A stretch of 31,553 nt of DNA from Clostridia bacterium (GCA_900767195.1 CAAFYG010000098.1:1-31553); one strand, 5' to 3'; numbered from the stretch's first letter, positions 8,156-14,961 are shown. Notes: a model not told the origin generated them from the sequence alone. A program made the numbers and translations.

Positions 8156-9598
8156 TCACCTTTCCCCTTTTCTTCTCGCCCGTGCAATCTTCCGCCACAG
8201 CCGCTCCTTATCTTTCTGCACCTCGGTTTTTTCTTCCGAGTGCGGCAATCGTTTCGGGCGCGACATCAGATAATACCGCATTTCGTCCAACGCATGATCG
8301 TCCTCTTTCTTCGGCACGTCGCCCGCGCCCCAGAAATACTTTTTCAGCTCGCGGATCAGATTCACGCAATTCGAAAAAATGTACAGATTCGGCAACCCGT
8401 TATCCCGCCGCAAATAACTCTTCACGCACGAAATCCCCGAAAACAAATCCTTGTTCACATCCGGATTCACCAGAATCCCCCGCTCGTAAAAAAGCTCGCA
8501 AACACTCTTCACGCCGGAAAGCGTTCTCTGTTTTGCCGCGCTGTCGATCAAAGCGCACACCCGCCCCCGCGAATCGCGTTTCCACCCCACCTTGTCGCAG
8601 ATTTCCCGTATCGCCGCCGCATGAAAATCCACGTCCTTCCCCGCCGCAAAATGCTCGTAAATCACGTACACGTTATCGTCGAAATCCGCCGCGTACCAAT
8701 GCGCCGATAAAGGATTATTCAGCCCCGGGTCTATCGAAATATTGTCCTGCCACTCTTTCGGCACGTCAAAAGGCTCGATCACATGCACCCGCTCGTCGAA
8801 TTCGGGGTACACCAGTCCCGCCCCCGTCGCCGCGAATTTTCCGTACCGCCGCTGCTGCGCCGCGCTCTCGTCCATCGAAGCCGATAAAGCCTCGATCTCT
8901 CGCTTCGATAAATACGGATTGTCCGCCCATTCCATAAACTCATACCACACCTCGTCATCCGCAAACTTGTTCAGGTAAATGCGCTCGTACACAAACGTCA
9001 GCCCCTTCAAAGGAGTCATCGTCCCGAAAATATCCCCCCGCCGGTCGAATACCCGCATGCGGCACTCGTCGTAAATGTCCTCGGGCGGCTCTTCGTCAAA
9101 CCATACGTAATCGAGCGACGTCCCCTGAAACTTTTCCCGCCCCTGATCGCAGCTTTTAAACCCGATCACCGAAATCCCGCCGAATACGTTCTTCACGCGG
9201 ATAAAATCGATAATTCCGCTCTCGGGCGAGTCCTTTCTGCCGCTTTGCATCACAATCTCGTCAATCCAATCCCGCCTGAGATAAGATAAAATCTTCTTCT
9301 GCGCCACGTCGCGCTGCACCTGTGCCGAAAGCGACACCACCCACCCCGCGGTATCCGGCTTGTTCTTGCGGTACGGATGAATTCCCCGCGCTATGTACAC
9401 GCATTCCGCCGCCCCGCATTCCGTCTTACCCGAGCGGTTTCCGCCGAATACCCAGCGATTGCGTTTTTTGCATTTGTGAAAAGCAATCTGTTTTTGGTGT
9501 CGCTTCCACCCCGTGTTGTATCTCGCCAGTCGGTCATCTTCCGCACGTTTTTTCTGTTCCCGCTCTATCTCACGCAGCCTTTCTACAATTTCTCTCAT
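8156..9598 (-). CDS. Phage terminase large subunit (ATPase-nuclease)
   Basis: This is a protein of 480 residues, the motor and nuclease that packages DNA through the portal. Walker A is GGNRSGKT (52-59), Walker B is YVWFDEEPP (164-172, with catalytic Glu directly after Asp168), and the coupling motif is GTMTP (192-196). The C-terminal RNase H-like nuclease shows ISIDPG (Asp290), ALIDSA (Asp352) and a DDHALDEMRYYL segment (Asp434/Asp438) for metal binding. All key residues are present, so the protein should be active. Length is normal. The ATG at 9598 has only a weak ribosome site (GGAAA about 13 bases upstream); no other start fits. The start lies 55 bases from a divergent plus-strand gene. 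A possible promoter is TTATAA (9640-9645) and GATAAT (9617-9622), 17 bases apart. Confidence 0.95.
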   Translation of the reverse strand: MREIVERLREIEREQKKRAEDDRLARYNTGWKRHQKQIAFHKCKKRNRWVFGGNRSGKTECGAAECVYIARGIHPYRKNKPDTAGWVVSLSAQVQRDVAQKKILSYLRRDWIDEIVMQSGRKDSPESGIIDFIRVKNVFGGISVIGFKSCDQGREKFQGTSLDYVWFDEEPPEDIYDECRMRVFDRRGDIFGTMTPLKGLTFVYERIYLNKFADDEVWYEFMEWADNPYLSKREIEALSASMDESAAQQRRYGKFAATGAGLVYPEFDERVHVIEPFDVPKEWQDNISIDPGLNNPLSAHWYAADFDDNVYVIYEHFAAGKDVDFHAAAIREICDKVGWKRDSRGRVCALIDSAAKQRTLSGVKSVCELFYERGILVNPDVNKDLFSGISCVKSYLRRDNGLPNLYIFSNCVNLIRELKKYFWGAGDVPKKEDDHALDEMRYYLMSRPKRLPHSEEKTEVQKDKERLWRKIARARRKGER

Positions 9599-9616
9599 TT
9601 TTCGTCACTATTTCCT

Positions 9617-9646
9617 ATTATCTCACCCTTGCCGCCCCTTTATAAT
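9617..9646. promoter_or_regulatory. Divergent overlapping promoters (9654 gene and terminase)
   Basis: On the plus strand a perfect TATAAT (9641-9646) ends seven bases before the ATG at 9654; its -35 is poor (TTATCT). On the minus strand GATAAT (9617-9622) with TTATAA (9640-9645) 17 bases upstream could serve the terminase. The plus -10 and the minus -35 share bases, so the two would compete. The plus -10 is the stronger claim. Confidence 0.5.
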
Positions 9647-9653
9647 GTCGGGT

Positions 9654-10364
9654 ATGAAGAGAATTTTCGCACTGCTTCTGTGCATTTTCGCGTTGCTTGT
9701 TCCAATCAGGCAAACCGCCAAACAAGTCAAAGCAGAAGCGTCGACATTTGCATATATTCCAAGCTCCGCCGTCGCGTTTTATTCCGATGCCGAAGAAGCC
9801 ACCCGTCTGCTGCTTTTTTATCTGCCCGAAACGTATTTCGTCAACGTTCTCGGCGAAACGGACGGTTATTATCACGTGTCCTATCTCGAAGACGCAGGCA
9901 GCGCGCGCAGGCTCACGGGTTTTGTGAAAAAATCATCGGTAATTCCCGTCGATTTCATTCCGGAAACGCCCTATCTCGATAAGAAGATCGAAATCACGTA
10001 CTATACGCCGGGCGGCACGGATAAATCGGGGGATGTTCTGTCGCACATCACGCTCACGTGTATCTACTACGGAGAGTATTCCGAAGGCGGAAAAACGTAT
10101 TGCTACGTTTTGCGCGGCGATAGCTTCGGCTATGTGGAAAGGCCCATGGGGTTTACGTACACAAGGAATACGGAATACGCGGAAAAAACGAAACCGGACG
10201 AACCGAGCGAAGGGAACGAAGAGGCGCAAGAAGAGAAGAAAGGACTATCTCCGGCGCAGATTGTATTTTTGGTACTTTTGTGCCTGTTGATTCCCACGTT
10301 AGCGGCATTTGTCTTGCGCCCGCCGAAAAAGAAGAACTACCCCGACGACGACGCTTTCGCCTGA
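9654..10364 (+). CDS. Exported SH3-like protein with C-terminal membrane anchor
   Basis: This is a protein of 236 residues of unknown specific function. Residues 1-29 form a typical signal peptide (MKRIFALLLCIFALLVP...). Residues about 30-100 and 108-165 are strand-rich with YYHVSYLE, GFVKKSSVIPVD and YCYVLRGDSFGYVER patterns, like bacterial SH3 domains. A Glu/Lys-rich linker (175-197) leads to one membrane helix (about 202-221) and a short basic-acidic cytoplasmic tail. It would sit on the outer face of the membrane. I chose the ATG at 9654: an ATG at 9645 overlaps the TATAAT box, and no AGGAGG is present for either. It is the only plus-strand gene within the phage block. Its layout resembles the C-terminal part of the 12363-14906 protein, so the two may be related host genes. 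Confidence 0.85.
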   Translation: MKRIFALLLCIFALLVPIRQTAKQVKAEASTFAYIPSSAVAFYSDAEEATRLLLFYLPETYFVNVLGETDGYYHVSYLEDAGSARRLTGFVKKSSVIPVDFIPETPYLDKKIEITYYTPGGTDKSGDVLSHITLTCIYYGEYSEGGKTYCYVLRGDSFGYVERPMGFTYTRNTEYAEKTKPDEPSEGNEEAQEEKKGLSPAQIVFLVLLCLLIPTLAAFVLRPPKKKNYPDDDAFA

Positions 10365-10374
10365 TTTCCTTTTC

Positions 10375-10660
10375 AAGGCTTCCCTCTCCGTCTTAAAATT
10401 GAAGCCTTATTCCAAGGCTTCCCCTTGCCTGCATAAAATTTTGCCATATTCCAAGCCTTCCCCCCGGGGGGAAGGTGGCAAGGCATAGCCTTGACGGATG
10501 AGGGGCGCAACTCATTTTTGATTTTCTGAATATTCCGGAAGGAATTTCGGAAAAATCAAGGGGCGCAGCCCATTTTTGGTTTTCCGAATATTCCGAAAAG
10601 GAATTTCCGAAAATCAAGGGGCGCAACTTGTTTTCTACTAAAACCACTTCAAACGCCATC
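10375..10660. repeat. Composite structured repeat block R4a
   Basis: The block directly follows the 9654-10364 gene. It starts with AAGGCTTC...GAAGCCTT...AAGGCTTC arms, then an intact family A unit (10453-10510), then family B hairpins at 10518-10559 and 10576-10617, each ending in AAGGGGCGCA. It may supply the 3' end of the plus-strand transcript, as no standard terminator is seen. Confidence 0.88.
10453..10510 (+). repeat. Family A double-hairpin repeat, copy A4
   Basis: The first stem is CCTTCCCCCC/GGGGGGAAGG as in A1. The second stem is CAAGGC-ATA-GCCTTG, which differs from A1 and A3 at nearly every position but remains paired. The tail is ACGGATGAGGGGCGCAAC. Confidence 0.9.
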
Positions 10661-10679
10661 GAAAAATCCGTTGACCTCT

Positions 10680-10905
10680 TTCATAGGCTTCCCCTTGCCT
10701 GCATAAAATTTTGCCATATTCCCAGGCTTCCCCTCGGGGGGAAGCTGTCAACGTAGTTGACTGATGAGGGGCGCAACTTGTTTTCTATTTCTTGTTTTTC
10801 TCGCCGAGTTGCCGCTCAAAGGCAATCTCGGCGGCTTGCTCTGCCGCATGGCGGTGATGAAGGGGCGCAGCTTGTTTCCTACCAAAAAATTCCCCATCAC
10901 TTTCG
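10680..10905. repeat. Composite structured repeat block R4b
   Basis: The block holds a spacer unit, an intact family A unit (10724-10775), the third-type hairpin GCCGAGTTGCC/GGCAATCTCGGC (10803-10832, one bulged base) and a half A unit with CCGC-ATG-GCGG and the tail GATGAAGGGGCGCAGC (10846-10870). It abuts the 3' end of the regulator gene. Confidence 0.86.
10724..10775 (+). repeat. Family A double-hairpin repeat, copy A5
   Basis: The first stem is GCTTCCCC/GGGGAAGC as in A3. The second stem is GTCAAC-GTA-GTTGAC (10747-10761), a fourth distinct paired sequence. The tail is TGATGAGGGGCGCAAC. Confidence 0.9.
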
Positions 10906-10921
10906 TCAAAATTCCGCGCCC

Positions 10922-11488
10922 TTACTTACAATCCAATCTTGCCAGCACCTGTTCTTCTCTCGCACTTTGCGCCGCACGCCTGCCCGCTTTCAACGCCCTG
11001 TCCACACGCCGCACCAACTCGATCTCGCCGTACTCGTTATAGAAGTTATCTTCGCTCACCCCCCGTCTCAAAAGTTTCTCGCCGATTTTTTTAAGCAACC
11101 GTTCCTGACGCCGATAATAGCTGCGTCTGCTACCGCACAATTTTTTGATCTCTTCGTCCGAACACCCGGAAATCGTTTTATTTTTCCCGCCGAAGTACCG
11201 CAGCTGCAATAAAAATTTTTCTTGCGTCGAAAGCTTGTCCACCACGCCGCCGAGAGTATCGGAAAGCGTTTCTATTCTCGATTTCAATTCCAACTGTTCC
11301 AGAAGATACACCGCAAGATTTTCGCACGAAACGCGGTTGTCGTAAGATAAATAAGCTTTTCTTTTCACGTGTTCGCCCACCTCGTCTGCCATCACTTTGA
11401 GTGCCGGAAACACATACAAAGCGGTTTTCACATACTCGCGCCCGCCGCGCATATCCCCCTTCTCGTTTTGAATTTTATTCATAACCAT
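10922..11488 (-). CDS. Sigma-like/ArpU-like phage late regulator (putative)
   Basis: This is a protein of 188 residues with ATG at 11488 and AGGAGG five bases upstream; a second ATG at 11482 (11 bases from the site) is possible. Residues about 66-137 (LELKSRIETLSDTLGGVVDKLSTQEKFLLQLRYFGG...CSDEEIKKLCGSRRSYYRRQERLLKKIGEKLL) have the pattern of sigma-70 region 4 or ArpU-type regulators: a helix ending in L-x-x-R-Y, a short linker and a helix-turn-helix with a basic recognition helix. The C-terminus is basic and helical. Such genes usually sit just ahead of the terminase and turn on late genes, as here, although the 9654 gene and repeats now intervene. It could instead be a small terminase with a helix-turn-helix; I favour the regulator. 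Confidence 0.68.
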   Translation of the reverse strand: MVMNKIQNEKGDMRGGREYVKTALYVFPALKVMADEVGEHVKRKAYLSYDNRVSCENLAVYLLEQLELKSRIETLSDTLGGVVDKLSTQEKFLLQLRYFGGKNKTISGCSDEEIKKLCGSRRSYYRRQERLLKKIGEKLLRRGVSEDNFYNEYGEIELVRRVDRALKAGRRAAQSAREEQVLARLDCK

Positions 11489-11589
11489 ACCGTCCTCCTC
11501 GCGATTTTCAGGCGCTGCCGCGCCCGATGTTATCGCTCGTAATTTTTTTACAATTTTAAATTTAAGCCGCCAACCCTTTCCTTACTATT

Positions 11590-11900
11590 TCGGCGCTTCC
11601 CCTTGCTCCATAAAAATTGTGACTTAAATCAAGCTTTTTCTCTTTCTCATTTTTGCTCAACGCAAAATTCAGCAAAAATTGTCAGCCTTTCCTTCGTCAA
11701 GGCTTCCCCTTTCTCATTTTTGCTTGTCGCAAAAATTCGAAAAAATGTGAAGCCTTGTTCCAAGGCTTCCCCACGGGGGGAAGCTCTGCGCGAAGCGCGG
11801 TGATGAGGGGCGCAGCATATTTATGCGTAGCACATTTTTGATTTTCTGAATATTTTGGAAAAATTTCCGAAAATCAAGGGGCGCAGCTTGCTTTCTACCA
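11590..11900. repeat. Composite structured repeat block R5
   Basis: This block lies upstream of the regulator gene. It contains two spacer units with ATTTTTGCT/AGCAAAAAT hairpins, an intact family A unit (11762-11814), the GCATA/TATGC mini-hairpin and one family B hairpin (11838-11877) with AAGGGGCGCAGC behind it. It is the last block in the window; none is seen to its right. Confidence 0.87.
11762..11814 (+). repeat. Family A double-hairpin repeat, copy A6
   Basis: The first stem is GCTTCCCC/GGGGAAGC with an ACGG apex. The second stem is CTGCGC-GAA-GCGCGG (11786-11800), a fifth sequence, including one T-G (U-G in RNA) pair. The tail is TGATGAGGGGCGCAGC. Confidence 0.88.
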
Positions 11901-12080
11901 AAAAAGCCCTTGCTTTCCGCCCAAAAGCTTTTCACCCTCCCGGCAAAACTAACCGCTTTTCCATAGCCGTTTTCCGTGCCTTTTCGTCCTTGCCCGCACC
12001 CTTTCGCCGAGCGCACAATTATTATCTCACAAAATCCCCGAAAACGCCATTTTTCGTGCCACGTTTTTCCAAACGCAACA

Positions 12081-12118
12081 CGAACATTTGTTCGTTTTTT
12101 CTTAGTATAGCATACTAA
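12081..12118. promoter_or_regulatory. LexA-like box and adjacent palindrome
   Basis: CGAACATTTGTTCG (12081-12094) has the GAAC-N4-GTTC core of the Bacillota LexA/DinR box and, read on the minus strand, matches the known consensus CGAACRNRYGTTYC at 13 of 14 positions. A perfect palindrome TTAGTAT-AGC-ATACTAA follows (12102-12118). On the minus strand an extended -10 (TGCTATACT) lies within the second palindrome, so the box would cover the start of a leftward transcript. What that transcript serves is unclear; the nearest leftward gene is the phage regulator, about 590 bases away. Confidence 0.5.
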
Positions 12119-12327
12119 ATATGACAACATATTGCCACATTTAGAAAAATTTTCCGTATTTTTTGCCTATTATTTTAAAATAATCACTTAAAAAGCCAAT
12201 AAATTTTTAAAATTATCTATAATATTTTAAAATATTTGGCGTGTAAATCGGCGCGTTACCGTGTAAATCTGTACGTAAATATTTCACTTCGCAATCGCTT
12301 AATACTGCAAAACTCCGAGCGAAATTA
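12119..12327. other. AT-rich intergenic region with TTTTAAAA palindromes
   Basis: The interval is much more AT-rich than its surroundings and has no coding frame I can support. It contains the perfect palindromes TTATTTTAAAATAA (12170-12183) and AATATTTTAAAATATT (12221-12236). The direct repeat GTGTAAATC lies at 12241 and 12261, with a related CGTAAAT at 12274. It may bind regulators of the large surface-protein gene that follows. Confidence 0.5.
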
Positions 12328-12356
12328 TTGACATTTTTCTTTCGTCGTGCTATAAT
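12328..12356 (+). promoter_or_regulatory. Consensus promoter of the 12363 gene
   Basis: TTGACA (12328-12333) and TATAAT (12351-12356) are both perfect and are 17 bases apart. The -10 ends six bases before the ATG at 12363, so transcription should start at or within a base or two of the start codon. No ribosome site is possible in that space. Confidence 0.85.
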
Positions 12357-12362
12357 TTTATT

Positions 12363-14906
12363 ATGATACGGAAGAAGAGAAAAAGCATTCATAAGAATAC
12401 CGCGCGCGCGTATGCATGCGCGGCGGCGTTATTCGCGTCGATATTCGCGGTAACATTGCCGATTTCGGGTCAATTTACGCCGCAGAAAAAGCAAAGCGCG
12501 CCAAATACCGCGGCGGCAGAAACCGCGTCGCAGTCGCAAAAAATTTCCCCCGCCGAAACGCTCCGTCTGCCGAACGCCTACGAGCAGTATTTAACGCTTG
12601 AAAATCCCTCGTCCGTAGCGGTAAGCGAAAACTACACGGCAATCGCCGACGGCTTAACGATCTACGTCTACAATCGCAAAACCAATCGATACACGCAGTA
12701 CGATCACGCCGCCTCGTCCGATCTTAAAATCACGCACATCGACTTTGACGAAGCCGAACGCCTTTACTTTTTAACGCAGACGGCGAAACTTTATCTTCTT
12801 TCGGCAAATTTTTCTGCGGCAACTCTCACGCCCGTCAATTGCAATTCATTCGAAATCGCAAACGAAACGCTGTATTATTCTATTGCCGTAGCAGGCGCGG
12901 TCTCTCTCTTTTCTCAGCCGATCTCTACCCTTAGCGCCACGGGAATCGCACTTCTTCCGCACCCGATCGATGATAACCATATTCCCGCTCTCGCCTACAA
13001 TGGCGAATCCGTATACTACACCTATAAAGGCGAATTTTTATATTCTTTAAGCGGCGAGCAAAAGCCTAAGCCTTCTCTCACGGGCAGCGCCGCCACCGTG
13101 CTTTCCATGTCGTTCGCACAGGATTATTGCTTTTTTACCGACACGAATTTCAATTTATATTCCTATCGCTACACCGACGATTCCGCCCGTCCCGAGCAGC
13201 TCGGAAAAAGCAACTCGTTTGCTTCCGTCTGCACCTCGCCGAGCGGCGATATTTACACCGTCGGCAATCAAAAAATCCGCCGGATCGATCCCGAAACGCG
13301 CGAATTTACTTCTTTCGAAATTTCCGCTTCTTCCGATTCAGACGGCAGATTGTATAGCGCCGTCGACACCGTCCTTTCGGGCGACACCCTTTTCACACTC
13401 GATCAGGGCGCGCCCGCGCAGAATATCGGCGCGCGCGTCTTATGCACCCCCGCTTACAAATTCGGCGCGAACGAAACGAGCGAAAACGGCAAAACCGCCA
13501 CTTTCAAAATCGAAGAAACCAATGCAAAATACCTCGCGGCAACCGGCGAAACAATCCTGATCGCCACCGCACCGGAAACAAGCTCGTCCGCCGCCGCGCA
13601 GCCGGGCGTTCTCGCGCTGTACGATACCGCAGGCACGCGCATAAAAACGTTCGAATCGCGTGACGGCGAGCCGTTCACGGGCGTCGCCAACATCTACGAT
13701 ACCTACTACGCCGCCTCGAAAAACCACCTTTACAAACTCGAAAAAAATCCCGATACAAAGGCATACGAAATCACTTCGCATAAAACGCAGCGTGCCAATA
13801 AACTGCTCGCCGCCGACGTCTACGGCTCGATCTATCTTGCACAGGCGCACAACGTCTATGCCTTCACCGAGAGCGAATTAACCGCCGCATTTGCCGAAGA
13901 ATCGCCTATCAATCAGCCTACGGAAGAAGCGATCGCGGTGCTTCCCGAAGCGACAGGCGGAGCGGAACAAAGCACGAAATTGCTCGTCGATTTCCACCGC
14001 AACGTCTACGCATTGCACGGCGGCGCGCTCGTCCGGTGCGCGAAAACCGCCGAAGAAACAACAATTTATCCTTTGAAAAACAAAAAATTCGTGTACGCGC
14101 AAACGGAAGAAACGCCCGTCACCGGCGCGGCGTTCGGCGTGGAAACGGAAGCAACGTATATCCTTTATAACGGTAATTTTATTGCGGCAACCTACGATCT
14201 GCCGCTTCCCACGGTCAATACCATCGCCTCGGAAACCGCCGCCGAAAAACTGTTTGCCGAAGAAGCCGCCGACTTCACCGTCGCGGAATGTGCGGCAAAA
14301 ACGCTGCTTGTGCGCTTCGACGTTGCCGGATTAAAAGGCGCGGAAACTTTCCCCTACGTATCGTACGCGCGCATCGCCGAAAAGACGCCCGCGATTTCCA
14401 TGGGCGAAACGGAAAGATACTATATTCTCGCCGTTTACGATAAAGAAAACAACGATTATTATACGGCTTTAGCAGAAAAAATCTCGTGCAATATCATTTC
14501 GGCGGATGAATTTCTCACCGATCCGCCCGAAGAATACGCCGGCGGCAAAATCGGCTACACCACGAATAGCCTGCCGCTGTACAAATACCCGTATCTCACC
14601 GATCTTATCACCGTCTGTCCCCTGCCGCGCGGCGCGGAAGTGCGAGTTTTAAAAACGGTGGAGCGGCTCGACTGGAAATATTATCAGGTGCAGTACACCG
14701 GCGAAACGGGCGAAACGAAAACGGGCTTTCTGCCCGCCGCATACGTCTCGGATACCAACGGCAAAGTACCTGAAGCGGAACAAACGGCGCTCGGCGGCGA
14801 GAACAACAACCGCGATCTTGTGTGGCGGCTCGTATATATCATACTCGGCACGTTAGTGATCTGCATTCTCACGGACTATTTAATTCTTCGCCGCAACGAC
14901 AAATAA
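12363..14906 (+). CDS. Large exported propeller-like surface protein with SH3-like domain and membrane anchor
   Basis: This is a protein of 847 residues. A basic N-terminus (MIRKKRKSIHKN) and hydrophobic stretch (about 15-35) form a signal peptide or signal anchor. Residues about 65-640 show repeated short strands of the type Ile/Val-Tyr-x-Tyr-(Asn/Asp), for example LTIYVYNRKTNRYTQY, RLYFLTQTAKLYLL and HLYKLEKNPDTKAYEI, suggesting one or two beta-propellers. Residues about 728-797 (GYTTNSLPLYKYP...GFLPAAYVSD) look like a bacterial SH3 domain. A membrane helix (about 818-841) and a short basic tail end the protein. It is therefore probably anchored with the bulk outside the cell. The ligand is unknown. 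There is no ribosome site; the promoter touches the start codon. The shared terminator at 14929-14961 follows. Confidence 0.88.
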   Translation: MIRKKRKSIHKNTARAYACAAALFASIFAVTLPISGQFTPQKKQSAPNTAAAETASQSQKISPAETLRLPNAYEQYLTLENPSSVAVSENYTAIADGLTIYVYNRKTNRYTQYDHAASSDLKITHIDFDEAERLYFLTQTAKLYLLSANFSAATLTPVNCNSFEIANETLYYSIAVAGAVSLFSQPISTLSATGIALLPHPIDDNHIPALAYNGESVYYTYKGEFLYSLSGEQKPKPSLTGSAATVLSMSFAQDYCFFTDTNFNLYSYRYTDDSARPEQLGKSNSFASVCTSPSGDIYTVGNQKIRRIDPETREFTSFEISASSDSDGRLYSAVDTVLSGDTLFTLDQGAPAQNIGARVLCTPAYKFGANETSENGKTATFKIEETNAKYLAATGETILIATAPETSSSAAAQPGVLALYDTAGTRIKTFESRDGEPFTGVANIYDTYYAASKNHLYKLEKNPDTKAYEITSHKTQRANKLLAADVYGSIYLAQAHNVYAFTESELTAAFAEESPINQPTEEAIAVLPEATGGAEQSTKLLVDFHRNVYALHGGALVRCAKTAEETTIYPLKNKKFVYAQTEETPVTGAAFGVETEATYILYNGNFIAATYDLPLPTVNTIASETAAEKLFAEEAADFTVAECAAKTLLVRFDVAGLKGAETFPYVSYARIAEKTPAISMGETERYYILAVYDKENNDYYTALAEKISCNIISADEFLTDPPEEYAGGKIGYTTNSLPLYKYPYLTDLITVCPLPRGAEVRVLKTVERLDWKYYQVQYTGETGETKTGFLPAAYVSDTNGKVPEAEQTALGGENNNRDLVWRLVYIILGTLVICILTDYLILRRNDK

Positions 14907-14928
14907 ATACAAATCGGCAAAACACACG

Positions 14929-14961
14929 AAAAACGCCCGGCTTTCCGAGCGTTTTTCTTTT
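14929..14961. terminator. Bidirectional rho-independent terminator
   Basis: ACGCCCGG and CCGAGCGT pair around a CTTT loop (one internal mismatch), with a T-run after the stem and an A-run before it. It can end both the rightward 12363-14906 transcript and the leftward 15041-15817 transcript. Confidence 0.85.

Noticed and set aside
1..11877. Repeats considered as a CRISPR array
   Set aside because: Copies are dispersed by kilobases, there are no regular spacers of equal length, and no cas gene is present.
11714..12130. Open frame of 138 codons on the minus strand starting near the LexA-like box
   Set aside because: It has no ribosome site, starts within the promoter-like palindrome and runs into repeat block R5, where its residues come from the repeats.
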